Under the pieces are notes generated by a model. It worked only from the letters and a program-made list of their open reading frames with translations, did not search any database and had not been told where the DNA came from. From Acinetobacter sp. CFCC 10889 (GTDB lineage: Bacteria; Pseudomonadota; Gammaproteobacteria; Pseudomonadales; Moraxellaceae): a stretch of DNA of 64,000 nt. The position numbers and the translations under genes were made by a program. The stretch covers positions 1 to 64,000 of the forward strand of contig NZ_LQXQ01000014.1 of the NCBI RefSeq assembly GCF_003268395.1. The letters run 5' to 3'. Below, piece by piece: positions 49,023 to 59,216 of this stretch (position 1 is the stretch's first letter; each line of letters starts with the position of its first letter).

Positions 49023-50411
49023 ATGAAAAAAATGCTACTTGCGCTCAGCCTGTCTGGCGCACTCCTTGGTGGATCAGTTGCGTGGGCTGAAGAAAACGTA
49101 ACTGAACCCACCACTACAGTAGTCGCTGAATCAAGTGCTGCTGCTCCAACATCTCTATCAGCAACAGAAAGTGTTGCACCTGTCGAAGCACCTGCGGTGG
49201 AAGCAGAACCGACTTTAAATACAGGTGATACCGCTTGGATTTTGGTATCGACGGCTTTAGTTTTGCTTATGACCATTCCAGGCTTAGCTTTATTCTACGG
49301 TGGTATGGTTCGTAAGAAAAATGTCCTCAGTACCATGGCACATAGTTTACTTGCTGCTGCAATCGTCAGTATTGTTTGGGTGGTGGTCGGTTATACCCTA
49401 GCATTTAGCGGGGGAAATGCTTTTATTGGTAATTTAGATAAAGCTATGCTTTCAGGCATCACAACGGATGCACTCAGCGGCTCTATTCCAGAAATTCTTT
49501 TTGTTATTTTCCAAATGACTTTTGCCATTATTACGGTGGCGATTATTAGCGGTTCTATCGCTGAACGTATGAAATTTAGTGCTTATATTGCATTTATTAC
49601 CATCTGGGTTGTTGTTGTATATGCACCAATTGCACACTGGGTGTGGGGTGGTGGTTGGTTAATGAATGATGGTGCGCTTGATTTTGCAGGTGGAACAGTT
49701 GTTCATATCAACTCTGGTGTTGCAGGCTTAGTGACTGCATATTTACTCGGTAAGCGTATCGGGCTGGGTAAAGAATCAATGGCACCACATAACTTAACTT
49801 TAACTGTACTCGGTGCAAGCTTGATCTGGATCGGTTGGTTTGGTTTTAATGGCGGTTCTGCTTTAGGGGCAAATGGCTCAGCAGCGTATGCTTTGGTGAC
49901 TACACAAGTTGCAGCAGCGGCAGCCGCACTCGCTTGGCTATTGGTTGAAAAAGTGGTTCGTGGTAAAGCATCAGTATTGGGTGCAGCATCAGGTGCAGTT
50001 GCAGGTTTGGTGGTGATTACTCCCGCAGCAGGTTTTGTGACTGTTGGTGGCGCATTGATCATGGGCTTAATCGGTGGTGTGGTGTGTTTCTGGGGCATTT
50101 CAGGTCTAAAACGTTTATTAAAAGCGGATGATTCTTTGGATGCTTTTGGTTTACATGGAATCGGCGGTATCGTGGGTGCGATCTTAACGGCTGTATTTGC
50201 AAGTGAATTTATCATGGGTGACAAAGTACCGACTGATATGATGCATCAACTTTGGGTACAAGTTGAAGGTGTACTTGCAACGATTGCTTATTCTGCGGTA
50301 ATGACTTTTGTGATCTTAAAAGTGATTGACTTGATCATTGGTATCCGTGTAGGTACAGATGATGAGCGTATGGGGCTTGATTTAAGTCAACACGGCGAAC
50401 GTATCGAATAA
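49023..50411 (+). CDS. amtB: Ammonium transporter AmtB
   Basis: A 462-aa inner-membrane channel with a signal peptide (L-L-L-A-L-S-L-S-G-A-L-L-G-G-S-V-A-W-A) and an E/A/P/T-rich periplasmic stretch of about 50 residues before the first of 11 membrane helices. Amt signature: F-A-G-G-T-V-V-H-I-N-S-G-V-A-G-L, with pore histidines in V-V-H-I and F-G-L-H-G-I-G-G. GGGGGA upstream. Operon with glnK, ended by a palindromic terminator. Confidence 0.96.
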   Translation: MKKMLLALSLSGALLGGSVAWAEENVTEPTTTVVAESSAAAPTSLSATESVAPVEAPAVEAEPTLNTGDTAWILVSTALVLLMTIPGLALFYGGMVRKKNVLSTMAHSLLAAAIVSIVWVVVGYTLAFSGGNAFIGNLDKAMLSGITTDALSGSIPEILFVIFQMTFAIITVAIISGSIAERMKFSAYIAFITIWVVVVYAPIAHWVWGGGWLMNDGALDFAGGTVVHINSGVAGLVTAYLLGKRIGLGKESMAPHNLTLTVLGASLIWIGWFGFNGGSALGANGSAAYALVTTQVAAAAAALAWLLVEKVVRGKASVLGAASGAVAGLVVITPAAGFVTVGGALIMGLIGGVVCFWGISGLKRLLKADDSLDAFGLHGIGGIVGAILTAVFASEFIMGDKVPTDMMHQLWVQVEGVLATIAYSAVMTFVILKVIDLIIGIRVGTDDERMGLDLSQHGERIE

Positions 50412-50453
50412 GATAAAATAAAATCCTATCCAAAGCAGTACTATATATTGTGT

Positions 50454-50482
50454 AAAACAGCCCAATTGGGCTGTTTTTTTTC
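50454..50482. terminator. Terminator after amtB
   Basis: AAAACAGCCC-AATT-GGGCTGTTTT followed by T-run; perfect palindrome. Confidence 0.9.
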
Positions 50483-50564
50483 TATATATTGCGTAAAGCT
50501 CAACAACAATCCATTTTTTTGATACACTAAAGCAATTCTTACAAATGTGTTCAGTAAAACCATT

Positions 50565-51035
50565 ATGCATTGTCCATTTTGCAACGCCGCAGACAGTAAA
50601 GTGATTGACTCACGTTTGGCAGCCGAAGGTTGTCAAATTCGTAGACGTCGTGAATGTATTAAATGTGCAGAACGTTTTACAACTTTTGAAACCTACGAAG
50701 TCGTCATGCCACGGGTGAATAAATCGGATGGTAAAAGTGAACCTTTTGATGAGTCTAAATTACGCCGTTCATTGATGCATGCGCTACAAAAACGTCCTGT
50801 GACCCAAGAACAAATTGAAACGGTTCTTAGCGATATTCAACTGAAAATTCGCCGTTTGGGTGAGCGTGATGTACGTTCACGGATGATTGGGGAAATTGTC
50901 ATGCAGTCTTTATTTGCACTGGATCATGTCGCTTATGTACGTTTTGCTTCGGTCTATCAAGATTTCCAAGATGTAGAAGCCTTTCGTCGTCAGATTGAAC
51001 TGATGCAACACCGTGATCAAGAAAAGCAAGATTGA
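50565..51035 (+). CDS. nrdR: Transcriptional repressor NrdR
   Basis: A 156-aa regulator of ribonucleotide reductase genes; senses ATP/dATP through its ATP-cone. N-terminal zinc ribbon: M-H-C-P-F-C ... E-C-I-K-C; ATP-cone begins near [12 protein letters not shown]. The ATG at 50565 gives the family-standard start M-H-C-P-F-C; an upstream GTG at 50547 is unlikely. Followed after 6 bp by ribD, as in many gammaproteobacteria. Confidence 0.95.
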   Translation: MHCPFCNAADSKVIDSRLAAEGCQIRRRRECIKCAERFTTFETYEVVMPRVNKSDGKSEPFDESKLRRSLMHALQKRPVTQEQIETVLSDIQLKIRRLGERDVRSRMIGEIVMQSLFALDHVAYVRFASVYQDFQDVEAFRRQIELMQHRDQEKQD

Positions 51036-51041
51036 TGCTGA

Positions 51042-52154
51042 ATGTCTGAGAAAATTATGAGCCTTACCTCTTCTGAGCAATATGCACAGCATCAACATTG
51101 GATGCGTCAAGCCATTGCTGAGGCTGAAAAAGCAATTTACCGTACTCGTCCCAATCCTGCTGTAGGGTGTGTGATTGTAAAAAATGACATGATCATTGGG
51201 CGTGGGGCTACCGCACCAGTGGGTGGTTCACATGCAGAAGTTGTTGCGATGCGTGAAGCAGGTGAGTTGGCACAAGGTGCAACAGCCTATGTGACTTTAG
51301 AGCCATGTGCACATTATGGTCGTACACCACCATGTGCAAAGGGCTTAGTTGAGGCAGGCATTGCTCGTGTTGTTGTTGCATGTGCAGATCCAAATCCTTT
51401 AGTTGCTGGTAAAGGTCTAAAAATCTTACAAGAAGCTGGTATTGAAGTCGTGACAGGCGTATGTACAGCAGAAGCCGAAGTACAAAATAAGGGCTTTTTA
51501 AAAGCTATGTCTACAGGCATGCCATATGTGCGTTTAAAAATTGCTTCAAGCTTAGATGGTCGTACCGCAATGGCATCGGGTGAGTCGAAATGGATTACGG
51601 GTAGCGAGGCTCGTCAAGATGTACAACATTGGCGTGCCATTTCAGGAGCGATGATCACAGGCATTGAAACCATTTTAGCTGATGATCCACAACTCAATGT
51701 ACGCCAGTTAGTTGATGTGAATATGGATAATATTGTACAACCGCAACGGGTAATTTTAGATCGTCAAGGGCGCTTGCCTCTAGATGCTCAAATACTTAAG
51801 CAGCCTAAAACTGTGATGGTGATGGGACCATTTCGTCAAGAGCTTGCACAATTGGGTGTGGCACAATTAGAAATACAATCGCTATCAGATTTGCTTAAAA
51901 CCCTGAAAGATTTCCAAATTTATGATGTGATGATTGAAGCAGGTGCAACCTTATCTACAGCTTTTCTACAAGAAAATTTGGTCGATGAAATCATCAGCTA
52001 TGTTGCACCGACATTTTTAGGTCAATCCGCACGTGCCATGTTCAATGCCAATTTTGAACAAATGGCGCAACAACTTCGCTTTAAACTTGAGGATGTGACC
52101 CAATTGGGGCAAGACATCCGCTTAAGATTAATTCCTTTGCAAGAGTCAGTATGA
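51042..52154 (+). CDS. ribD: Bifunctional riboflavin deaminase/reductase RibD
   Basis: Second and third steps of riboflavin synthesis. The N-terminal deaminase has the zinc motif H-A-E and P-C-A-H-Y-G-R-T-P-P-C; the C-terminal reductase starts at Y-V-R-L-K-I-A-S-S-L-D-G-R-T-A. 370 aa. Two starts are possible: ATG 51042 or the second ATG (M-S-L-T-S-S) at 51057. The stop overlaps the next gene by 4 bp (ATGA). Confidence 0.95.
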   Translation: MSEKIMSLTSSEQYAQHQHWMRQAIAEAEKAIYRTRPNPAVGCVIVKNDMIIGRGATAPVGGSHAEVVAMREAGELAQGATAYVTLEPCAHYGRTPPCAKGLVEAGIARVVVACADPNPLVAGKGLKILQEAGIEVVTGVCTAEAEVQNKGFLKAMSTGMPYVRLKIASSLDGRTAMASGESKWITGSEARQDVQHWRAISGAMITGIETILADDPQLNVRQLVDVNMDNIVQPQRVILDRQGRLPLDAQILKQPKTVMVMGPFRQELAQLGVAQLEIQSLSDLLKTLKDFQIYDVMIEAGATLSTAFLQENLVDEIISYVAPTFLGQSARAMFNANFEQMAQQLRFKLEDVTQLGQDIRLRLIPLQESV

Positions 52155-53455
52155 ATTCAGAGACTTCTTCGGTATATCACAAACGTCGTCACGCCGCCCG
52201 TACGACAGATGAATATCTTTTCAATCAGCTTGTGCCTTATCTGGGCAATAAGCGCCGATTGTTACATCTGATTTTAGAAGCACTGGAACAGACGGGAACA
52301 TTAAACCATAAAGGTAAACGTGCCCCGATCTTTGCTGACTTTTTTGCAGGCAGTGGCGTGGTGTCACGTTTAGCACGGCAAAATGGCTATCGTGTGATTG
52401 CCAATGACTGGGAGCCTTATAGTCATGCATTGAATCATGCACTCTTGGCATGTACTGATGCACCTGCATTTAAGGAATTGGGCGGTTATCAAAAAGCTAT
52501 TGATTATTTAAATCGTTTGCCTGAGGTGAAAGGTTGGGTGACGCATAATCTGTGCCCACGAAATGATGAAATTTATGATCCTAGCCGTGACCGTTTATTC
52601 TTTAAACGCCGTAATGGTATGCGTATAGATGCGATTCGTCAGCAAATTGCCACATGGCAAGCGCAGGGTGCGATTGATGATGTCGAAATGAGTGCTTTGC
52701 TTGCACCATTACTCTATTCAGCAAGCTTTGTGAGTAATACCAGTGGTGTATTTAAAAGTTTCCATCATGGTTGGGGTGGGCGTACTCAGTCTGCCTTAGA
52801 GCGGATTGAATCTTTAATTTGGCTCATGCCAAGCCGTTTCTGTGAAATTGGTGCGGATGCCAAACAAAGTACACCTATGGCTGAAATGTGGTGTGTTGAT
52901 GCACAACATTTAGCCAATCAAATGAGTGGTTTTGAGGTCGATGTTGCGTATCTTGATCCACCTTATAACCAACATGCTTATAGCAGTAATTATCATGTTT
53001 TAAATTCTTTAACTTTGTGGGATCAAGTTGATATTCCAACACCTGATACCAAAGGCTTTAAGAGCGGAATTGACCGTGCATGGCGTAAAGAGCGTCCTAG
53101 TCCATATAATTCTTCTAAACATGCGCAAGAAGCGTATGAGAAATTATTGTCCACCATTAATGCGCGTTATATCTTAACCAGTTATTCAACCGATGGTAAT
53201 ATCGAAGTTAAAGACTTGCTCGAAGCCAATTTAAAACGAGGTAAAGTTTCATTATTGACACAAGATGTACCACGTTATCGCGTCAGTAAACAACGTCAGT
53301 CTGAACGTGCTCGTGTTTTAGAATTCATTGTGATTACCGATACACATGCCAAATCTGGACCGCCACTGCGACAGTTGCTTGGTCAGCTTTATCATTTTGC
53401 TGAATTGGGCGGGGTGGATACTTCTGGTGTCTGTACCCAATTGGATTTGTGGTAA
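52151..53455 (+). CDS. aamA: Orphan D12-class adenine-specific DNA methyltransferase
   Basis: A 434-aa N6-adenine methylase: motif X L-V-P-Y-L-G-N-K-R, SAM motif I F-A-D-F-F-A-G-S-G, and catalytic motif IV V-A-Y-L-D-P-P-Y-N. No restriction enzyme is adjacent. It is translationally coupled to ribD and followed by a terminator and ribE, an arrangement I recall for AamA (A1S_0222 of A. baumannii ATCC 17978), reported as a GAATTC-type orphan methylase affecting surface motility. The symbol is given on that basis; specificity here is inference. Confidence 0.85.
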   Translation: MNSETSSVYHKRRHAARTTDEYLFNQLVPYLGNKRRLLHLILEALEQTGTLNHKGKRAPIFADFFAGSGVVSRLARQNGYRVIANDWEPYSHALNHALLACTDAPAFKELGGYQKAIDYLNRLPEVKGWVTHNLCPRNDEIYDPSRDRLFFKRRNGMRIDAIRQQIATWQAQGAIDDVEMSALLAPLLYSASFVSNTSGVFKSFHHGWGGRTQSALERIESLIWLMPSRFCEIGADAKQSTPMAEMWCVDAQHLANQMSGFEVDVAYLDPPYNQHAYSSNYHVLNSLTLWDQVDIPTPDTKGFKSGIDRAWRKERPSPYNSSKHAQEAYEKLLSTINARYILTSYSTDGNIEVKDLLEANLKRGKVSLLTQDVPRYRVSKQRQSERARVLEFIVITDTHAKSGPPLRQLLGQLYHFAELGGVDTSGVCTQLDLW

Positions 53456-53465
53456 GGTGAAATAA

Positions 53466-53495
53466 AAAGATGCTTGAAAACAGCATCTTTTTTTG
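53466..53495 (+). terminator. Terminator after methylase gene
   Basis: AAAGATGCT / AGCATCTTT with 7-nt loop and T-run. Confidence 0.88.
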
Positions 53496-53707
53496 TATTG
53501 GAAAATATTGGATGTGTAAAATTAATTTAAGCCATTCAATGACATTTAATATTAATAATATCAAATCCAATTGTTCTGATCTTTGCAGTGATATTCATTT
53601 ATTCATGTTTTAAATCAATGCTCAGCAAGAATAGTTGCAAAGAAAAGATCGAATTACATAACATTCTTGCATAGAATAGCATTGCAACCCAAAAACAAAG
53701 GTGAATT

Positions 53708-54367
53708 ATGTTTACAGGCATTATTGAAAGTTTAGGTAAAGTAGAAAGTTTACAAAGCGTAGGTGGTGATGTGCGTTTACGTATTCATACTGACTTAGAT
53801 ATGTCTGATGTACATTTGGGTGATTCAATTGCAACCAATGGAATTTGCTTAACCGTGATTGATTGGGGAGAAAATTGGTATGCGGCGGATGTGTCTCGTG
53901 AGAGCTTGAATCGTTCAACTTTGGCAGATTGGAAAGTGGGTCAAGCGGTCAATGTTGAAAAAGCCATGTTGCCAACCACACGTTTTGGTGGGCATATTGT
54001 CAGTGGACATGTTGATGTTGTTGGCGAAATTACGGTGGTGCGAAGTGATGCACGTTCATTGTATTTTGAAGTGACAGCACCTGCTGAAATTGCAAAATAT
54101 CTCGCAGAAAAAGGCTCAATCACAGTTGATGGTATTAGTCTTACCATTAATCATTTACGTGGCAATATACTTAGTTTAAATCTCATCCCACATACCGCAG
54201 AACGTACTAATATTGGCACATGGAAAGTCGGTACAAAAGTCAACTTGGAAGTAGATGTTTTAGCACGTTATATTGAACGTTTACTATTGGGTGATAAAGC
54301 CGCTGAAGTGAAAACTGAGTCGAAGCTCAGTATGGAATTTTTAGCACAAAATGGCTTTTTGAAATAA
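53708..54367 (+). CDS. ribE: Riboflavin synthase alpha chain
   Basis: Converts two 6,7-dimethyl-8-ribityllumazines to riboflavin. 219 aa, two lumazine-binding repeats, each with the family start M-F-T-G-I-I-E and a C-terminal R-F-G-G-H-I-V-S-G-H-V-D at the repeat boundary. AAAGGTG upstream of the ATG. Separated from ribD by the methylase and a terminator, so it has its own promoter in 53496-53707. No FMN riboswitch was seen there. Confidence 0.95.
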   Translation: MFTGIIESLGKVESLQSVGGDVRLRIHTDLDMSDVHLGDSIATNGICLTVIDWGENWYAADVSRESLNRSTLADWKVGQAVNVEKAMLPTTRFGGHIVSGHVDVVGEITVVRSDARSLYFEVTAPAEIAKYLAEKGSITVDGISLTINHLRGNILSLNLIPHTAERTNIGTWKVGTKVNLEVDVLARYIERLLLGDKAAEVKTESKLSMEFLAQNGFLK

Positions 54368-54389
54368 TTTTCGCTTACACTCACATTTT

Positions 54390-54419
54390 ACAGCCTATTT
54401 TAGGCTGTTTTGATTTTTT
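54390..54419 (+). terminator. Terminator after ribE
   Basis: ACAGCCTA-TTT-TAGGCTGT followed by a T-rich tail. Confidence 0.85.
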
Positions 54420-54471
54420 GCTCAGTCGTTAAAATGAGTATGTTTGTACATTACTAGCAGAGAGTTTTCTA

Positions 54472-55017
54472 TTGATTGACTTCTTAATGCATATAGAACA
54501 ATTATTGCCTGTATTGCTTGATCAGTATGGATTGTGGATTTATGCCATTTTGTTTCTGATTATTTTTGCAGAAACAGGCTCAGTGTTTATGTTCTTTTTA
54601 CCAGGAGATAGTTTGCTGATCGCCATTGGTGCATTGTGCTCCACTGCTGAGGCGGTGCATCTAAGCTATATGGGTATTTTGCTGATTATTGCTTCGATTT
54701 TAGGCTATATCGTAAATTATTATACAGGGCGAGCTCTCGGATTTCGATTCTTTAAACAGCATCCTAAAATTTTCAAACCAGAATATATTGAAAAGACCAA
54801 TGCTTATTTTCTAAAACATGGCGGTAAGACCATCATGATGGCACGCTTTATTCCCTTTGTACGTTCATTTGCACCATTTGCCGCAGGTGCAGGGCATATG
54901 AAAATGAATAATTTTATGTTTTATAATGTCTTAGGTGGATTTATTTGGATTGGGGTATTACTGGGGATTGGTTATGGAACAGGAAATTTAATCTCGTACA
55001 CAGTAGATTTATTCTAA
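54472..55017 (+). CDS. DedA/SNARE-associated membrane protein
   Basis: A 181-aa inner-membrane protein of the DedA family (lipid scramblase-like; UPT/C55-P or phospholipid flippase activities have been reported for members). Family marks: F-A-E-T-G then F-F-L-P-G-D-S-L-L, and A-R-F-I-P-F-V-R-S-F-A-P-F-A-A-G. The TTG at 54472 has AGAGAG upstream; the ATG at 54487 would remove five residues. Downstream neighbours are convergent, so monocistronic. Confidence 0.88.
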   Translation: MIDFLMHIEQLLPVLLDQYGLWIYAILFLIIFAETGSVFMFFLPGDSLLIAIGALCSTAEAVHLSYMGILLIIASILGYIVNYYTGRALGFRFFKQHPKIFKPEYIEKTNAYFLKHGGKTIMMARFIPFVRSFAPFAAGAGHMKMNNFMFYNVLGGFIWIGVLLGIGYGTGNLISYTVDLF

Positions 55018-55100
55018 TAGGATTGTATCAGTTAAAAGATCTGTATAAAAAACCAAGTCCAATATTGTTTGAACTTGATCAGTCGAGTTTTTGATAAAAA

Positions 55101-55319
55101 TTAATGTTTGGTGATGGTGAGTTCAGTTTTTTGAAACCAAGGGTTTTTGGGTGCATCTTGCTCGATAGAAAAAATGCCTTTTTCAGATTCACGGACTAAA
55201 AATGCAGAAATACAATGAAAATCTGCTCGGCTAATCAATAAATCTTGTACAGAAACAGTCCATTTCTCACCAGAATTGAGGATGGCAATTTGGTTCGAGA
55301 TTTGGCTTAACATGTCCAT
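55101..55319 (-). CDS. Small hypothetical protein, 72 aa
   Basis: AGGAAAA precedes the ATG, supporting expression. The peptide is soluble, with the core I-A-I-L-N-S-G-E-K-W-T-V-S-V-Q-D-L-L-I-S and an end rich in K and T. No family recognised; it may bind or regulate something small. Stands alone between convergent dedA and a minus-strand operon. Confidence 0.65.
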   Translation of the reverse strand: MDMLSQISNQIAILNSGEKWTVSVQDLLISRADFHCISAFLVRESEKGIFSIEQDAPKNPWFQKTELTITKH

Positions 55320-55456
55320 TTTATTTTCCTAGTCATGTAGTTTTGAGTAACTCAAAAACTATTTTTATCATTAAGAGATTAAAACATGACTATGGTGTGA
55401 CATTTGTGTGTCAGTTTAATGACAAAGTAAATCAAAATAAATGCTAAGCTTCGCTA

Positions 55457-56083
55457 TTATTCTGCTTTAGAAAAGTGTGAATTTTTCAAAATATAAGCAA
55501 TTTCTTCATCTGATGCTGCTTTGAGTTTAGCTTTAAAGTCAGCAACTGCTTGTTCAATAAAGGTTTCAGCTTCAAGTTCTAAGCGTAGGCGCACACTTTC
55601 GAGTTCAGACATGATCTGATGATCAGCGACTTTAAAATGATTATTGGCATAATCAGTTGCAGGTGTTTTGGGATTTTCGGTATAGCGTTCGGTATATTGT
55701 GAAATTTCAGTTTGAATATCTTCTTGAATGGCTGCAAGAGAAACAGTTTGTTGTTGAAACTGACGGATTTCATCATCTAAAAGCTGTTGATTATACTGTT
55801 GTTGTATGGCGCGTTTTTCTGCCAAAGACTTTTCTAAAGCCAATTGTTTACGGATACGGGCTTCTTCGATCAGCTGTGCTTTGAGATCTGCATAGGCTTG
55901 TTCAACTTTAAGCTGTGCGACTTGCATGGCACGCTTGTCATTGTCCATCCATGTTTGGATGTTGGACTCAGGTGTCAACAAATCACAAATGCGATTGAGA
56001 TCATCTAAATAGGTTTGACGAACAGCCTCAGGCGTATCGAGCCAACGCTTTTTAAAATCTTGACCTACATTCAATGCCACCAC
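55457..56083 (-). CDS. Coiled-coil hypothetical protein downstream of holC
   Basis: A 208-aa protein, largely helical: a compact N-terminus (V-G-Q-D-F-K-K-R-W-L-D-T-P-E-A-V-R), then a long Q/A/E/R-rich coiled coil at residues 55-130. No signal or membrane segment. It follows holC by 30 bp in the pepA-holC operon and so may be co-expressed with the chi subunit. No recognised family. Confidence 0.75.
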   Translation of the reverse strand: MVALNVGQDFKKRWLDTPEAVRQTYLDDLNRICDLLTPESNIQTWMDNDKRAMQVAQLKVEQAYADLKAQLIEEARIRKQLALEKSLAEKRAIQQQYNQQLLDDEIRQFQQQTVSLAAIQEDIQTEISQYTERYTENPKTPATDYANNHFKVADHQIMSELESVRLRLELEAETFIEQAVADFKAKLKAASDEEIAYILKNSHFSKAE

Positions 56084-56113
56084 GCATCTCCTTGTTGTGA
56101 TTTGAAAATACTT

Positions 56114-56521
56114 TTAGAGTTTAAATGTTTGAGGCGCAAAGCCTAAACGTCGGTATGCTTTATATTTTTCACGACCGAGTTGTTTGGCTGACTCATCATT
56201 TTCAACAATTTCAATAATGTGACTAAATTGTGCTGCTGGTTCAAGTGCTTGATTGTTAAAATTAAACACAATCCACTCAGATGAACTTGGCAAATGTGCA
56301 GAAATGCAGATAGGTGCAGTATCTTGCTCAATGCCATGGGCAAGGAAACTACTTGGATCAAATTCCCACAGTAAATCATCAAGTTGCTGTTGTATCTCTA
56401 CATCAGGACAATGAATCCAAATTTTGCTATGTTGCTTTGAAATTTTACGGCAGAGACGACAAGTGCTTTGCACCTGTCGTTCTGGGCTTTTTTCAAATAG
56501 ATAAAAGCTAATTTTAGCCAT
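56114..56521 (-). CDS. holC: DNA polymerase III chi subunit
   Basis: HolC links the clamp loader to SSB. 135 aa starting [12 protein letters not shown]; typical chi features are the charged N-terminal [12 protein letters not shown] and F-L-A-H-G, then R-R-L-G-F near the end. The ATG at 56521 overlaps the pepA stop (ATGGCTAA), showing coupling; the longer frame from 56542 is unlikely. pepA-holC is a conserved pair. Confidence 0.92.
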   Translation of the reverse strand: MAKISFYLFEKSPERQVQSTCRLCRKISKQHSKIWIHCPDVEIQQQLDDLLWEFDPSSFLAHGIEQDTAPICISAHLPSSSEWIVFNFNNQALEPAAQFSHIIEIVENDESAKQLGREKYKAYRRLGFAPQTFKL

Positions 56522-57968
56522 TGGCTTTGGCACGATTGGCAATGAATTGCATCAATAAAGGCACAGGGCGACCTGTAGAACCTTTGGCTGCACCTGATAA
56601 CCATGCAGTGCCTGCCACATCCAGATGTGCCCAACGGTATTCACGAGTGAAACGTTGTAAGAAACAAGCAGCTAGAATTGCACCTGCTTGCGGACCTGCA
56701 CCACTGATATTACCGATGTCTGCAAAGTTTGAGTCCAACATGTCTTGATAGTCATCAATCACAGGTAAGCGCCATACACGGTCAAAGCTTTCTTCACCTG
56801 CAACATTGATTTCTTGTGCAAGTTCATCATCTGGAGTGAATAAACCACTGAGTACTTTACCGAGTGCAACCACACATGCACCTGTTAAAGTTGCAATGTC
56901 GATCACCACAGCAGGATTAAAGCGTTTTACATAAGTCAGCGTGTCACATAAGACCAAACGACCTTCTGCATCAGTATTTAAAATTTCAACCGTTTGACCA
57001 CTCATTGTGGTGACAATATCCCCCGGACGAGTTGCATGACCTGATGGCATATTTTCAGCAGCAGCGATTGTACCAACCACATGAATAGGTAAATTCGCTT
57101 CACATAAAGCACGTAATGTTCCCAGTACTGAAGCAGCACCACACATATCGTACTTCATCTCATCCATACCCACACCTGGCTTAAGGGAAATACCACCTGT
57201 ATCAAAAGTAATGCCTTTACCCACTAAAACCACAGGCGCTTGATCAGGATTAGCTTTATATTCAAGGGTAATCACACGTCCCGGGCGTTCTGAACCTTTG
57301 CTGACTGCAAGGAATGAATGCATGCCCAAATCAGCCAATTGTTGTTCTTCAAGAACTGTGACTTTTAGAACATCAGGAAATTCAGCAGCTAAAGCACGAG
57401 CTTGTTCTGCTAAATATTCAGGGAAACAGATATTTGCAGGGCAGTTACCTAAGTCACGAGCAAAGTTTTGACCTTGTTGTACTGCTTCGATCAAGCTAAT
57501 TTGTGCTGCATCTAAAGAAGTGGTTGTCGTTACTAATTCAACGTCTGCCAAAGTAAATTCATTCTTTTTACTTTTGAATTCATCATAACCATAAGCAGCT
57601 TGAGTCAAGTTCAAAGCAAAGAGATAATGTAATTCAGCAGGCAAAGCAGAAATATCAATACTGATTTGTTTGAATTTTTTTTGTGACGCTTTGATAATGA
57701 TTTGTGCGATTTTTGCTAATTTTGCTGCTTTTAATTCAGCCGCTTTATCGATTCCAACCAAAGTGCTATGCGTATTTTGCGCCACTTGCCCAAGTAAAGA
57801 TAAAGTTTCTGCTACACCAGACTTAAATTGGCTTGCTGCGATTAAATTGTCTAAATTATTGATTTGATAATTAGATTTTATAGCTGCTAAGTTATCAGTG
57901 CTTGCCAAAATGAACAGGGCTTGGCTGTTTGCACTGCTTGAAGATGATGTTTTTAAGCTTAATTTCAT
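56514..57968 (-). CDS. pepA: Leucyl aminopeptidase
   Basis: M17 metallo-aminopeptidase, 484 aa, hexameric, cytoplasmic; removes N-terminal amino acids and in E. coli also binds DNA. Active-site parts are visible: [25 protein letters not shown] and the signature [10 protein letters not shown]. Divergent from lptFG, with about 150 bp between. Confidence 0.96.
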   Translation of the reverse strand: MKLSLKTSSSSSANSQALFILASTDNLAAIKSNYQINNLDNLIAASQFKSGVAETLSLLGQVAQNTHSTLVGIDKAAELKAAKLAKIAQIIIKASQKKFKQISIDISALPAELHYLFALNLTQAAYGYDEFKSKKNEFTLADVELVTTTTSLDAAQISLIEAVQQGQNFARDLGNCPANICFPEYLAEQARALAAEFPDVLKVTVLEEQQLADLGMHSFLAVSKGSERPGRVITLEYKANPDQAPVVLVGKGITFDTGGISLKPGVGMDEMKYDMCGAASVLGTLRALCEANLPIHVVGTIAAAENMPSGHATRPGDIVTTMSGQTVEILNTDAEGRLVLCDTLTYVKRFNPAVVIDIATLTGACVVALGKVLSGLFTPDDELAQEINVAGEESFDRVWRLPVIDDYQDMLDSNFADIGNISGAGPQAGAILAACFLQRFTREYRWAHLDVAGTAWLSGAAKGSTGRPVPLLMQFIANRAKANG

Positions 57969-58115
57969 ATGCGATCTATATGCCTTTAGAGACGTTTGAA
58001 AACATTAAACCATTGAAACACTACCAATGATAGAATTTCAATGTGGTTTTATATTTTTAACATTCGGGTAAAATACATAACTTGATATTCCCCCAACTCA
58101 CTTTGGAAGATTCCC

Positions 58116-59216
58116 TTGATTATAAGACGTTATCTCGTCAAACAAGTTGTTTCAACATCTTTGGTTGTTGTTGCACTGCTCACACTCATTATGATGGGTG
58201 GACGTTTGATCAAGTATTTTGGTGTCGCAGCTCAAGGGCGCTTAGATGCCACCATTTTATTTAGCATTATTGGCTATCGCTTACCTGAGTTTTTGACTTT
58301 AATTTTGCCACTTGGCTTTTTTATTGGCTTAATGTTGGTCTTTGGTCGCCTGTATGTGGATCATGAAATGGCGGTGTTGAATGGGAGTGGGGTGAGTAAA
58401 ATCCAACTTGCACGTTTGCTGATTCCACTTACGGTGGTGTATTTGGCGGTGCAAAGTGTGTTGATGATTTGGATGTCACCTTGGGGTATTCGTGAGTATG
58501 AAAAATTAGTATCGACACAAGCAGTGCGAACGGGTTTTGATTTGGTACGCCCCAAAGAGTTTATTTCCTCAGGACCTTATACGATTTATGCAGGTTCTTT
58601 GTCAGATGACCGTAAGAATTTAAAAGACATTTTCTTTTATCAACGAGCAGAAAAGGCGGGTAAACCTGATGTGATGATTTTGGCAAAAGAAGCGACCCGT
58701 GTTGAAGTTGCTGATGATACAGCCAATGTTGTGGATCTGTTACAAGGTCGCCGTTATGAAATTCATCCAGGTAAACCTGAATATACCCAAGCAGAGTTTC
58801 AGTCTTATCGTTTACGTTTGGAAAATGATAAAGAAGCCAAGTTTGAAAGCAGTGATGTAGAAGCTTTGCCATTTTCCAAATTGCTTAAAAATACAGATGA
58901 TCCTGTCATCAGTAGTGAGTTAGGTTGGCGAATATTTGTGCCATTTAGCATGATTGTTGCAGTGATGTTGGCAACAGCATTGTCAGAAGTAAGTCCACGT
59001 CAAGGGCGTTATTTAAAACTTTTTCCAGCACTTTTAATTTTTGCCAGTTTGATTGTGGCATTAATGGCGATCAAAACCCGTATCAGTAAAGATGAAGTAG
59101 GTATATGGGCATATCCTGCGGTGTTACTTTTCTATGCGATTGCTGCTGCGCTATTTTCCCGTAAACAAAAATTAGCACCGAAAATTAAGAAACAAATTCA
59201 GCGAGTGAAATCATAA
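58116..59216 (+). CDS. lptF: LPS export permease LptF
   Basis: Half of the LptB2FG transporter that extracts LPS/LOS from the inner membrane. 366 aa, with three N-terminal and three C-terminal membrane helices around a periplasmic jellyroll (about residues 120-265). Starts I-I-R-R-Y-L-V-K-Q at a TTG codon, the usual LptF N-terminus. The stop overlaps the lptG start (TAATG). Confidence 0.94.
   Translation: MIIRRYLVKQVVSTSLVVVALLTLIMMGGRLIKYFGVAAQGRLDATILFSIIGYRLPEFLTLILPLGFFIGLMLVFGRLYVDHEMAVLNGSGVSKIQLARLLIPLTVVYLAVQSVLMIWMSPWGIREYEKLVSTQAVRTGFDLVRPKEFISSGPYTIYAGSLSDDRKNLKDIFFYQRAEKAGKPDVMILAKEATRVEVADDTANVVDLLQGRRYEIHPGKPEYTQAEFQSYRLRLENDKEAKFESSDVEALPFSKLLKNTDDPVISSELGWRIFVPFSMIVAVMLATALSEVSPRQGRYLKLFPALLIFASLIVALMAIKTRISKDEVGIWAYPAVLLFYAIAAALFSRKQKLAPKIKKQIQRVKS

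Noticed and set aside
49703..50224. 173-codon minus-strand frame inside amtB
   Set aside because: Antisense shadow of amtB with low-complexity P/A/T-rich composition.
53496..53707. FMN riboswitch before ribE
   Set aside because: The conserved RFN-element sequence blocks are not visible here or before nrdR-ribD.
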